Notes: generated from the sequence alone by a model not told the origin. A DNA stretch of 64,000 nucleotides from Lachnospiraceae bacterium (GCA_028724245.1 JAQYDI010000182.1:1-64000); one strand, 5' to 3'. Numbered from the stretch's first letter, positions 8,881-18,686 are shown. Numbers and translations are program-made.

Positions 8881-9984
8881 ATGCTGGTGCTGGGAATCTA
8901 CGCGGCTGTGCTGCTGATCCTGGCCGGTGCGGTACTGTTTTATCAGAGGGTGGAGCGGACGCCGCTGGTACCGGATGATGGAACAGAATTTGCCAAAGCG
9001 GTTGTGCTGGAGGTGACCAGCGAGGATCCGGCGCAGGAAGGCATCGATGCAGGAAACCAGCAGCTTCGTCTGGAGATTACGTCAGGAAGCCATAAAGGAG
9101 AGATCGTTGATGGGAGCAGCATGAACGGATACCTTTACGGGGCTTACTGTGAGGAGGGGACAAAGGTGATTGTCCGTCTCAGCGAGTACGGCGATTCTCT
9201 GGCCGCCAGTGTTTATAATTATGACAGGGAACTGCCCATTCTGTTTATGGCTGTCTTTTTCCTGCTGATGATGTGGCTGGTAGGCGGAAAGCGCGGCATT
9301 CACTCCATCACGGCGCTGATCTTCACATTTGGACTGATTCTGACGCTGTATATCCCGCTGATGTACATTGGCTGTTCTCCTTTTCTGGCGGCAGTTCTGT
9401 GCGTGGCGCTGATTACTTCTCTTTCCATTTTACTGATCGGCGGTATTACGAAAAAGTCCCTGTGCGCCATCATCGGCACTGTAGCCGGGGTGGTGGCGGC
9501 CGGGGTGATCGCCCTGATCTTCGGAAATGCCGCTCATATCAGCGGTAATAATGTGGAAAGCATTGAAACACTGGTTTATATTGGCCAGAATACAAAACTC
9601 AATATCAGTGAGATGCTGTTTTCCGGTATTCTGATTTCTTCACTGGGAGCTGTTATGGATGTTGCCATGTCCGTTTCCTCGGCACTCACGGAAATCAGTG
9701 AAAAATCCCCGGGGATTTCCCGGAAAGAACTGTTCCGGTCCGGAATGCAGATCGGACGCGATATGATAGGAACCATGTCCAATACCCTGATTCTGGCTTA
9801 TGTGGGCAGCTCCGTCAATACGCTGATGATCATTTATGCATATCAGTATTCCGCCCATCAGGTATTCGGCATGTATTCCATCGGCATTGAGATCATGCAG
9901 AGCCTGTCGGGAACCCTTGGAATCATTCTGACTGTCCCTTTTGTTTCCGCAGTGAGCGCATACGCACTGTATAATAAAGAATAA
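8851..9984 (+). CDS. YibE/F family membrane protein
   Basis: Multi-TM protein; 'SPFLAAVLCVALITSLSILLIGGITKKSLCAIIGT' and 'ISSLGAVMDVAMSVSSAL' are typical of YibE/F. Confidence 0.85.
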   Translation: MENKGKFGERMLVLGIYAAVLLILAGAVLFYQRVERTPLVPDDGTEFAKAVVLEVTSEDPAQEGIDAGNQQLRLEITSGSHKGEIVDGSSMNGYLYGAYCEEGTKVIVRLSEYGDSLAASVYNYDRELPILFMAVFFLLMMWLVGGKRGIHSITALIFTFGLILTLYIPLMYIGCSPFLAAVLCVALITSLSILLIGGITKKSLCAIIGTVAGVVAAGVIALIFGNAAHISGNNVESIETLVYIGQNTKLNISEMLFSGILISSLGAVMDVAMSVSSALTEISEKSPGISRKELFRSGMQIGRDMIGTMSNTLILAYVGSSVNTLMIIYAYQYSAHQVFGMYSIGIEIMQSLSGTLGIILTVPFVSAVSAYALYNKE

Positions 9985-9994
9985 TAAAGAAACA

Positions 9995-10058
9995 GCCATG
10001 CATCGGCTCGTGGATTATGAGAAATCAAAATCCGGTAGCCGGTGCATGGCTTCTTTTT
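9995..10058 (+). terminator. Intrinsic terminator
   Basis: GCCATGCATCGGCT ... AGCCGGTGCATGGC followed by TTCTTTTT. Confidence 0.8.
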
Positions 10059-10258
10059 GATCATAAAAGACTAATAATTACGCTGTATTTTACTTAATAA
10101 TTTTAGGAATATACAAGAAATGCATTGACATGGGGCGTTTTTTGGTTTATTCTGATGCTGTTTATGCTGGATCATTTTATGATGCAGTGTGGAGTCAGGC
10201 ACTTTTGTGCAAATCTGTCTGGCTCAGAACAGTTACATATTTGAAAAGGAGAGCAGCG

Positions 10259-11731
10259 ATGGCGATAGATGAGAGAGTAGAACGCAGGCTGGGTGATGAC
10301 GATATTCTTGACCTGGGCATGCTGATCCATGATTTCTTTCGTGGGTTGAAGAAATTCTGGTGGCTGGTTGTGGTTCTGGCGGTTCTTACGCCGGCGGCGG
10401 TTCTGGCGTACAGTTATATAACTTATGAACCCATGTATCAGAGTCAGGCTTCTTTTACCGTGTCAACCAGCGATTCAGCCGGCGTGAATTATGATTACTG
10501 GTTTTATTATGATAAATCTACTGCGGCGCAGATGGCGACTACGTTTCCGTATATTCTGGAAAGTGATCTGCTGACGGATCTGGTGAAGCAGGATCTGGGA
10601 ACCGATGTGATCAATGGCAGTATTTCGGCCAGTGCGGTATCCAATTCCAATCTGTTTACATTTACGGTGACCAGTAGAGATCCGGAGGATGCGCTGGCAA
10701 TTCTGGAATCGGTGATTGCGAATTATCCGGAGGTTTCCCGTTACGTGATTGGCGATATTAAGCTGAATATGATTGAAGAACCGGTGCTGCCGGACAAACC
10801 GTACAATGCCGTTCAATACAAAAAGCGGGGTGCCAAGGGTTTTCTTATGGGAATTGCGCTGGGATTCTGTCTGATCGGTCTGTATGCACTGACCAGAAAG
10901 ACGATCCGCAAGGAAGAGGAGATTCAGAATGTTCTGAATGTACAGTGCCTCGGAATTGTGCCGCAGGTTGTATTTAAGAAGCGGAACCGACAGAACAGCC
11001 AGAAGCTGTCCATCTTCAATCCCCGTACCGGCGATTTTTTCCGGGAATCCATCCGGGGTATGGCGCTGCGTCTGGATCAGCAGATGCTTGATAAATCCCA
11101 GAAGGTGGTCATGGTGACAGGTACGCTTTCCGGGGAAGGTGTTTCTGTGATTTCGGAAAATCTGGCCGGTGCTCTGGCGGAGATGGATAAAAAGACTGTT
11201 CTCATTGATATGGAGACCGGCTTCTGGCGGCTGAAGGATACCGGCGCTGCAGAAACTGCAGGAACTGAGACCGGTATTCTGGCGGAACCGGGTAATCTGA
11301 AAAAGCTTGTGGATGAGCTCCGCGGCAGATTTGATTATATTGTGATCGACACACCGCCCTGTTCCTGCATGAGTGAGGCTTCCAAAGCGGCTGAATGTTC
11401 GGATACGCTGGTTTATGTGATCAGGCAGGATTATGCCAAAACACACCAGATCAGCGATGGGCTGGAGGATATCTGCAGTTACGGCGTATCGCTTGCCGGC
11501 TGTGTTCTGAACCAGACGCAGGTGGGAGGCCTGTCCGGATACGGATACGGCAGCTACGGCAGGTATTACGGCGGCTATGCGTATGGGCGTTACGGATATG
11601 GCCGTTACAGTTACGGACGCTATGGATATGGACGCAGCAAAAGCGGCTATTACGGTTATGCGCAGAGCAGTCCGGATGAAAACAGACAGACAGATAACAG
11701 ACAGACAGATAAAAAAGGAGCAGAAAGATGA
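10259..11731 (+). CDS. Wzz/CpsD-type bacterial tyrosine-kinase-like protein, degenerate Walker A, Tyr/Gly/Arg-rich C-terminus
   Basis: Two TM segments flanking a Wzz-like domain; P-loop position reads 'TLSGEGVSVISENLA' (no GKS/T); tail 'SGYGYGSYGRYYGGYAYGRYGYGRYSYGRYGYGRSKSGYYGYAQ'. ORF track start is 10130; ATG at 10259 follows a better RBS. Confidence 0.8.
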   Translation: MAIDERVERRLGDDDILDLGMLIHDFFRGLKKFWWLVVVLAVLTPAAVLAYSYITYEPMYQSQASFTVSTSDSAGVNYDYWFYYDKSTAAQMATTFPYILESDLLTDLVKQDLGTDVINGSISASAVSNSNLFTFTVTSRDPEDALAILESVIANYPEVSRYVIGDIKLNMIEEPVLPDKPYNAVQYKKRGAKGFLMGIALGFCLIGLYALTRKTIRKEEEIQNVLNVQCLGIVPQVVFKKRNRQNSQKLSIFNPRTGDFFRESIRGMALRLDQQMLDKSQKVVMVTGTLSGEGVSVISENLAGALAEMDKKTVLIDMETGFWRLKDTGAAETAGTETGILAEPGNLKKLVDELRGRFDYIVIDTPPCSCMSEASKAAECSDTLVYVIRQDYAKTHQISDGLEDICSYGVSLAGCVLNQTQVGGLSGYGYGSYGRYYGGYAYGRYGYGRYSYGRYGYGRSKSGYYGYAQSSPDENRQTDNRQTDKKGAER

Positions 11732-12552
11732 GATACATAAGAATTGCAGCAGTTGTAATATTTATTCTCAGTTTTGCTCTGAATGCCGGGGCATATGCAT
11801 GGGATAAAGTGACGGAGGATACGACTCCGCCGGAAATTACCTGTGAAGAGGATACACTGCAGGTGCGTGTGGATTGTGAAGAAGAAGAATTGCTGGAGGG
11901 TCTGAAAGCCCGGGATGACAGGGACGGAGATCTGACCGATCAGATCATAGTTGCGGAAATGTCCCATTTTATTGAGAAAGGTGTCTGCAGCGTCAAATAT
12001 GTGGTGTTTGATTCGGATCACAACTGGTCGGAATATACAAGAACAATTGAGTATACCGATTATGAATCTCCCAGATTTTCCATGACGCAGCCGCAGGTAT
12101 ACGTGCAGGGAGAAGATATCCGTTTTCTGGATTCGATCAAAGCCAGTGATGTGCTGGAGGGCGATATCAGCAACAAGATCCGTGTGGTATCAAGTGATGT
12201 GGACAATTATACACCCGGCACCTATCCGGTACAGCTGGAAGTAACCAACAGTCTGGGAGATACCACTTCTCTGGATATGAATGTTACGATTCTGGACCAC
12301 GAAGTCAGCGGACCGGAGATCATTCTGACCAAATATCTGGAATACGTAAATAAAGGCGGTTCATTTGACCCTGAAAAGTATATCAGTGAAGTCATTGATC
12401 TTTACGGGGAAGAGCTGGAAGACCCGGAAGTGACGATCTCCGGAAAGGTTAATACGAAGAAGCCGGGAACGTATCAGGTTGTTTATAAAGTTTCAGATGA
12501 AAATACAGAGACACAAGGGCAGACCTGTCTGACCGTTGTCGTAACAGAATAG
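11728..12552 (+). CDS. Exported protein with tandem DUF5011/Ig-like domains
   Basis: N-terminal signal/TM; repeated 'D...PP.I', 'DRDGDLTDQI', 'DVLEGDISNKI', 'PGTY.V.Y.V.D'. 4-nt overlap with upstream gene. Confidence 0.75.
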   Translation: MRYIRIAAVVIFILSFALNAGAYAWDKVTEDTTPPEITCEEDTLQVRVDCEEEELLEGLKARDDRDGDLTDQIIVAEMSHFIEKGVCSVKYVVFDSDHNWSEYTRTIEYTDYESPRFSMTQPQVYVQGEDIRFLDSIKASDVLEGDISNKIRVVSSDVDNYTPGTYPVQLEVTNSLGDTTSLDMNVTILDHEVSGPEIILTKYLEYVNKGGSFDPEKYISEVIDLYGEELEDPEVTISGKVNTKKPGTYQVVYKVSDENTETQGQTCLTVVVTE

Positions 12553-12561
12553 GAGGGCGCA

Positions 12562-13986
12562 ATGGATCAGAATACGGGCAAACAGAATATAACTGTTCAG
12601 AACGCAGGCAGAACGGTGAACAGTAAAGCAGCAGGCAGACGTCCGGCGGACGATGCATTATTTCGTCTGGATGAGATCAATATCCGTTCGGTGATTCAGG
12701 ACGTTCTGAAAAATTTCTGGGTGGTCATCCTGCTGGCCGTCAGCGCATGGATGTGTGTATCCGCGTATGCGAAGATTATTTATGTACCGGAATACACTTC
12801 AACGGTGACATTTGCAGTGAGTGCCAAAGGCAGCTCCAGTCCTTACAGCGCGCTGGATACCACCAAGGAAATGGCGGAAGTATTCGGCGAGGTATTTCAA
12901 AGCAATGTACTGAGGACAAAAGTGGCGGAAGCCATGGGAACCGACAGCATTGACGGAACCGTAACAACAGAAGTTATACCGGAAACCAACCTGTTAAAGG
13001 TCAGCGTGGTTTCAGGAAGTCCTGAATCGGCGTTTTGTGTACTGAAGCTGATATTGGAAAATTATCCGTCCATTTCGGATTATCTGTTCGGCAATGCGGT
13101 GCTGGAAATCATCAAGAATCCGCAGGTTCCCACATCGCCGTCCAACTATTTTTACGCAGGCCGCTATCAGAAGCTGGCGGCGCTTGCGGCAGCAGCGCTG
13201 GCAGTCTGTGTGATTGCTCTGATGTCCGTTCTGCGGGATACCGTACAGACGAAGCAGGCGGCAAAACGCAAGCTGGACGGACGTCTGTTCGGATACATCG
13301 GACATGAAGCGAAAAAACGTGCAGGAAAAACAGCAGCGCTGATCTGCAATTCACTGGTCAGTTATCATTTTATGGAAGCATACAAAAGCCTGTGCTCCAA
13401 GCTGGACTTCCATATGCGCAGGCGCAGTGAAAAAGTGATCCTGATCAGCAGCGCCAGTGAAAATGAAGGAAAATCCACAGTGGCAGCCAATCTGGCGCTG
13501 GCGCTGGCAGCCAACAGGAAAAAGGTTCTGCTTCTGGACTGCGACTTCAGAAAACCGGCGCTTCATAAGGTATTTGAAATCGACACATCCCGCCTGACAG
13601 ACTTCGGCTCCTATCTGACAAAGGAAACGATAACAGAGCCCGATGTGGTCTATCTGGAGAAACAGGGGATCTATGTCACCATTAATAAAAACGGCTACTC
13701 CTCCCCTCAGAGGATGATCACATCCGAACGGATGAAAGCATTTCTGGAAAAAGCCGGACAGGACGTGGATTACATCATCATCGACTCACCGCCCATGATG
13801 ATCGCCTCCGATGCAGAAGCACTGGCCCGCCTGACAGACGCCTCCCTGCTGGTCGTACGGCAGGACTGCACCGCCACAGGCGACATCAACGACTGCATGG
13901 ACATCCTGCGCCAGTCATCACCGGACTTCATCGGCTATGTACTGAATGACTTTCAGGAAGGAACGCTGAAGATACAACAGAGCTGA
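12562..13986 (+). CDS. Polysaccharide-biosynthesis-type tyrosine autokinase (Wzz + CpsD/BY-kinase), intact
   Basis: Walker A 'SASENEGKSTVAANLA', A' 'VLLLDCDFRKP', B 'VDYIIIDSPP'. Confidence 0.9.
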   Translation: MDQNTGKQNITVQNAGRTVNSKAAGRRPADDALFRLDEINIRSVIQDVLKNFWVVILLAVSAWMCVSAYAKIIYVPEYTSTVTFAVSAKGSSSPYSALDTTKEMAEVFGEVFQSNVLRTKVAEAMGTDSIDGTVTTEVIPETNLLKVSVVSGSPESAFCVLKLILENYPSISDYLFGNAVLEIIKNPQVPTSPSNYFYAGRYQKLAALAAAALAVCVIALMSVLRDTVQTKQAAKRKLDGRLFGYIGHEAKKRAGKTAALICNSLVSYHFMEAYKSLCSKLDFHMRRRSEKVILISSASENEGKSTVAANLALALAANRKKVLLLDCDFRKPALHKVFEIDTSRLTDFGSYLTKETITEPDVVYLEKQGIYVTINKNGYSSPQRMITSERMKAFLEKAGQDVDYIIIDSPPMMIASDAEALARLTDASLLVVRQDCTATGDINDCMDILRQSSPDFIGYVLNDFQEGTLKIQQS

Positions 13987-14005
13987 TAAAAAGCAAACAG
14001 CATAT

Positions 14006-14050
14006 ACGGCAGAATAGGTATCGGAAGATGCTTATTCTGCCGTTTTGAGT
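14006..14050 (+). terminator. Intrinsic terminator
   Basis: ACGGCAGAATA ... TATTCTGCCGT followed by TTTGAGTTT. Confidence 0.7.
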
Positions 14051-14070
14051 TTATTCTTTATTGAAATAAG

Positions 14071-14111
14071 TGTCCCAAACAATTGACTTTTGTCCCAAAA
14101 ACTGATATGAT
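14071..14111 (+). promoter_or_regulatory. Sigma-A-type promoter TTGACT-N17-TATGAT with two TGTCCCAAA direct repeats (candidate operator)
   Basis: -35 at 14083-14088, -10 at 14106-14111; TGTCCCAAA at 14071-14079 and 14091-14099 (20-bp spacing). Confidence 0.65.
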
Positions 14112-14122
14112 TTGGTTTAGAG

Positions 14123-15169
14123 GTGACGGAGATGAAAAAGCAAAATTTAATAAATTTAGTTAAATATCATGTTGAAAAAAAAGAGGATGCATTCAGGAGT
14201 GAAGTTGCAGCAATTGCACGTGATTTTGATGCTAATGGGGACGAGGCGGTTGCTCAGTATCTTATGGAACTGATATCCACTGCAAATTTCTATGTTCCGC
14301 AGGCAAGTTATAAGAATTTAAATTATTTAAAAAAAGTCAACTATTCTACTAATCCATTGATTTTACCGGATGCTATAGAACAGGATGTAATAGGCATTAC
14401 GAGAGCCATAAGCAACAAAGCGGGTCTGTCTAAATTTCTTTTTTACGGAAGATCAGGTACAGGGAAAACGGAATCAGCATATCAGATTGCAAGGATATTA
14501 GGCCGTGATATTTTGTCAGTTGATTTTGAACAGCTGATTGACAGCAGACTTGGAGAAACAGCAAAGAATGTTGCGAAATTATTCGATGAAATTAATCATT
14601 TGCAGTATGGAAAGGTAATTGTTGTTTTTGATGAAATTGATTCATTAGTATTAGACAGGGTTAACAGCAATGACTTAAGAGAAATGGGACGGGTTACTTC
14701 GGTTTTTTTAAGGAAATTAGAAGAGCTTAATGAAAATATTGTTCTTATCGCAACAACAAATCTGTTTGAAAAATTTGATAAAGCTGTAATAAGAAGATTT
14801 GATGCAGCAATATCATTTGATCGCTACAACAAAGAAGACCTGATTGAGATCGCTGATTCTATGCTTACTGCAAGTTTGAAAAAGGCATGCAATTCAAGAA
14901 AGGATATCAGGTTGTTTAATAAAATATTAAGAAATATTCAGGAGATTCCATATCCGGGTGATTTGAAACAGATAATTAAAACGGCAGTTGCATTCAGCGA
15001 TGAAACAAATGAATATGACTATTTGCGAAAAATGTACCTTGCATTGAATCCAAATGATGAAGAACTGCAGCTTCAAAAACTAAATGATGAAGGGTTTACG
15101 GTAAGAGAAATAGAAATTTTATCCAGAGTACCTAAAAGCAGTGTTTCGAGAAAATTGAGGAAAGAGTAA
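14123..15169 (+). CDS. AAA+ ATPase (IetA-like) with C-terminal helix-turn-helix
   Basis: Walker A 'YGRSGTGKTESA', Walker B 'VIVVFDEIDSL', sensor 'LIATTN', 'RRFDAAISF'; C-term 'LNDEGFTVREIEILSRVPKSSVSRKLRK'. ATG at 14132 is an alternative start to GTG 14123. Confidence 0.85.
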   Translation: MTEMKKQNLINLVKYHVEKKEDAFRSEVAAIARDFDANGDEAVAQYLMELISTANFYVPQASYKNLNYLKKVNYSTNPLILPDAIEQDVIGITRAISNKAGLSKFLFYGRSGTGKTESAYQIARILGRDILSVDFEQLIDSRLGETAKNVAKLFDEINHLQYGKVIVVFDEIDSLVLDRVNSNDLREMGRVTSVFLRKLEELNENIVLIATTNLFEKFDKAVIRRFDAAISFDRYNKEDLIEIADSMLTASLKKACNSRKDIRLFNKILRNIQEIPYPGDLKQIIKTAVAFSDETNEYDYLRKMYLALNPNDEELQLQKLNDEGFTVREIEILSRVPKSSVSRKLRKE

Positions 15170-17419
15170 ATGAATAAAATTTTGCAGGTTAAGATGAGAT
15201 TTTCAAACGAGAAGAATAATCAACGTCCGAAAGTAAGGAATTTAAGGGCACATGCTGAAACTACAGCAGAGAAAATTCAGAGTATCTGCGATGATTTAAG
15301 GACTGTATTACGATTTTACAGAAACTCTCCAAAGTTTTTAGAGAATATATTAGTTGATGTTAACTATAATGATATCATAGCAAAATCCAACAGAATTCAA
15401 GAACTGTTAAAACCGGCAGGCAGGAAAACAAATGATATGGTAGTCGGAGCAAGATTTTCGGAGGCTCCGGAAGGGCAGGAAAACCATATTATTACGTATT
15501 ATGTGGATAAAAAAACAGTAGAAAATACCATAGAAGATCTGGAAACAGTAAAGAAATTCCTGCAGAGGAAGTTGGATGGTAAAGCTGTTGCGGGTAATTT
15601 TAATGAACCGGATAATAAATTGGAATATGAGGGGTATGAGCTTTCCAAAAGTAAAATTCGTAATATTATAGTAGATTGTTCCGTGATTGAGTCTTTTGCA
15701 GTGCCGCATGTTTCCAAAGTCCCGGACAAAAAATCATTTTTGGTAACATTTTATAAAACGGAATTATCAGTTGCCAGGCTTTTAGAAATGCTTAAGGTGG
15801 ATGATGTAAAACACCAGTATTATTTTTATGGGGATGATACAATTTCTGTAAATAAAGAATTATATGATTTTTTAGAAATGAATGTACCATATCTTATTTC
15901 GATGGTATCATCTGATTTTTCCAAAATCACATTAACCGATATAGAGAAAACAGACGAAAAAGAGAAAATAGATATCCCTGACCCTGTAAATGAACCAACT
16001 ATAGGTGTTATTGATACGTTGTTTGATGAAAACGTATATTTTAGTAAATGGGTTGAAAATACCGATTATTTAGATGATATTGAAAAGATAATGGATGGAG
16101 ATAAAGATAGAAGTCATGGAACTTCTATTTCTTCAATAATAGTAGACGGACCAAGATTGAATCCCTGGTTGGATGATGGATGTGGGAGATTTAAAGTCAG
16201 GCATTTTGGAGTATGTGCTGAGAGAATATCAACGGTAAGATTAGTAAAGAAAATTAAAGAAATTATTGCCAATAATTCCGACATCCATGTATGGAATCTT
16301 TCTTTAGGAACAGATGATGAAGTGTCAAAAAACTTTATATCGTATGATGCGGCAGTATTAGATGAATTGCAGGCACAGAAAAATATTATTTTTGTTATTT
16401 CCGGGACTAATGATAATCGCAGTGAAAAAAAGGGGATTTTAAAAGTGGGATCTCCGGCAGATTCATTGAATTCTATTGTAGTAAATTCGGTGCGGAGAGA
16501 CGGAACTCCTGCGAGTTATACAAGAAAAGGGAATATCTTATCGTTTTTTAATAAACCTGATGTCTCATATTATGGTGGAGATTATAACGAAAGAATTAAA
16601 GTTTATACCCCACATGGGGAAATGGATGAGTACGGGACATCGTTTGCAGCTCCGTGGATCAGTAGAAAACTGTGTTATTTGATAGATGTGATCGGCTTGC
16701 CAAGGGAGGTGGCAAAGGCAATCATAATAGATTCTGCAGCAGGCTGGGAGTACAAATTAGAAACTTATAAAAATAAAGATGTTTTAGGTTATGGGATTGT
16801 TCCGATAGAAATTTCCAAAATCCTTTCTTCTGAAAGCAGAGAAATAAAGTTTACTGTGTATGGAACATCGCAATCATATAAGACCGTCAATTACGCAATC
16901 CCGGTTCCGAGGGATGAAGATAATAAATATCCATATATAGCCAGAGCAACGATGTGCTATTTCCCGGAATGCAGCAGAACTCAGGGTGTGGATTATACCA
17001 ATCGGGAATTGTCATTGAAGTTTGGACGGGTGAAGGCAAATGGTCAGATAGATGATATAAATGAAAACATTCAGGATGAAGATGGAGCATATGCAGATGA
17101 GCGGCAATCCAGAAAAGATTTTAGAAAATGGGAGAATACAAAATTTATTTCCAAGGTGTTAAAAACTAATCGTCCAATGAAATCTTATGGAGAAAGATTA
17201 TGGGGAATGTCAGTGTCTTCTAAAGAGAGATTGTCTTCACAAATGAATAAAAATTTGAATTTTGGCGCAGTTATCACTTTGAGGGAAGTAAATGGTATAA
17301 ACAGAATAGATGATTTTGTTAAAGCCTGTACTCTGCGGGGATGGATTGTATCAGAGATTGATATTCAAAATCAGATTGATATATACAATACAAATCAGGA
17401 GGAAATTATATTTGATTAA
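15170..17419 (+). CDS. S8 (subtilisin-like) serine protease (IetS-like)
   Basis: Asp 'IGVIDTLFD', His 'DRSHGTSISS', Ser 'YGTSFAAPW'; start abuts the ATPase stop. Confidence 0.88.
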   Translation: MNKILQVKMRFSNEKNNQRPKVRNLRAHAETTAEKIQSICDDLRTVLRFYRNSPKFLENILVDVNYNDIIAKSNRIQELLKPAGRKTNDMVVGARFSEAPEGQENHIITYYVDKKTVENTIEDLETVKKFLQRKLDGKAVAGNFNEPDNKLEYEGYELSKSKIRNIIVDCSVIESFAVPHVSKVPDKKSFLVTFYKTELSVARLLEMLKVDDVKHQYYFYGDDTISVNKELYDFLEMNVPYLISMVSSDFSKITLTDIEKTDEKEKIDIPDPVNEPTIGVIDTLFDENVYFSKWVENTDYLDDIEKIMDGDKDRSHGTSISSIIVDGPRLNPWLDDGCGRFKVRHFGVCAERISTVRLVKKIKEIIANNSDIHVWNLSLGTDDEVSKNFISYDAAVLDELQAQKNIIFVISGTNDNRSEKKGILKVGSPADSLNSIVVNSVRRDGTPASYTRKGNILSFFNKPDVSYYGGDYNERIKVYTPHGEMDEYGTSFAAPWISRKLCYLIDVIGLPREVAKAIIIDSAAGWEYKLETYKNKDVLGYGIVPIEISKILSSESREIKFTVYGTSQSYKTVNYAIPVPRDEDNKYPYIARATMCYFPECSRTQGVDYTNRELSLKFGRVKANGQIDDINENIQDEDGAYADERQSRKDFRKWENTKFISKVLKTNRPMKSYGERLWGMSVSSKERLSSQMNKNLNFGAVITLREVNGINRIDDFVKACTLRGWIVSEIDIQNQIDIYNTNQEEIIFD

Positions 17420-17450
17420 TTTTTTGTGTTTATAGAAAGGAGACTTACAA

Positions 17451-18686
17451 ATGGCAAAAGGGAAGTTTAATTCAGTAGCAGCAACATCCAGAAATAAAAA
17501 TTGGGAGAAGTTAACTGCACGAGAGATCGATTTATATTCAAGAGAAGATGATGTTCGCAGCCCGTTTGCTAGAGATTATACTCGAATATTACATTCATTG
17601 GCATATAGGCGGTTAAAACATAAGACACAGGTATTTTTTAATATTGATAATGATCATATTTGTACACGAATGGAACACGTTGCTCATGTAGAATCAGTAA
17701 GTCATACGATTGCAAAATCTTTAGGTCTTAATGATGAACTTACAAGAGCTATCGCTATGGGACATGATTTAGGACATGCTCCATTTGGGCATCAAGGTGA
17801 AAGTGTTATCAGTGAATTGAGTAACAAATATTTGGGGTTAAAATTCTGGCATGAAAGAAATGGATTGAGATTTGTAGATAAAATAGAATTGCTTGAAGAT
17901 AATTATAAAAGGAGTAAAAACCTTGATTTAACATATGCAGTTCGTGATGGTATTATTTCGCATTGTGGAGAAGTAGATGAAAATGGTTTAGTACCGAGAG
18001 ATGAATTGATTGACTTAGCTGATTTTACAGAAGCAGGAAAATATCAACCAGCAACATGGGAAGGCTGCGTGGTAAAAATATCAGATAAGATTGCATATGT
18101 AGGAAGAGATATAGAAGATGCTATAAATTTGGGTTTCCTTAATGATACAACGAAAAATGATTTATTAAAAATGGCAAGGGCAAATGACGAAAATGTATTG
18201 AATACAACAGTAATTATGCATAACCTGATTATTGATATTTGCGAGAATAGTTCACCGGAAAAAGGAATATGTTTAAGTCCACGTTTTTTGGAACAGATTA
18301 ATTCTATTAAAGACTTTAATTACAAACATATTTATGGGCATGAGCGTTTAATCCCATTTAAGGAGTATTCAAAATTAGTAATCAATCAAATATTTGAAGT
18401 TTTGAAGAAAACATACGACGGAAGACATTCCTGGTCATCAATAAAAGATAAGAAGAAATATTATCCGATTTTAATGAATTCATTCGATAAATGGCTGGCA
18501 CGTTATTGTTGTGTTGATATTATACCTGAAGGAGAATTATTAGTTATTGGACTAAATTGTGAAAATGAAAAAATATATGGAAAATTAGAAGATGAAAAAA
18601 TATATATTCAGGCAATACTGGATTATATTTCGGGAATGACGGATCGATTTGCTATAAAAGTGTTCAATGAATTATTGAACTATTAA
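17451..18686 (+). CDS. dGTPase-family HD hydrolase (dNTP triphosphohydrolase)
   Basis: 'SPFARDYTRILHSLAYRRLKHKTQVF', 'RMEHVAHVESVSHTIAKSLGL', 'AIAMGHDLGHAPFGHQGE'; RBS agaaaggaga; 31-nt gap after the protease. Confidence 0.9.
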   Translation: MAKGKFNSVAATSRNKNWEKLTAREIDLYSREDDVRSPFARDYTRILHSLAYRRLKHKTQVFFNIDNDHICTRMEHVAHVESVSHTIAKSLGLNDELTRAIAMGHDLGHAPFGHQGESVISELSNKYLGLKFWHERNGLRFVDKIELLEDNYKRSKNLDLTYAVRDGIISHCGEVDENGLVPRDELIDLADFTEAGKYQPATWEGCVVKISDKIAYVGRDIEDAINLGFLNDTTKNDLLKMARANDENVLNTTVIMHNLIIDICENSSPEKGICLSPRFLEQINSIKDFNYKHIYGHERLIPFKEYSKLVINQIFEVLKKTYDGRHSWSSIKDKKKYYPILMNSFDKWLARYCCVDIIPEGELLVIGLNCENEKIYGKLEDEKIYIQAILDYISGMTDRFAIKVFNELLNY

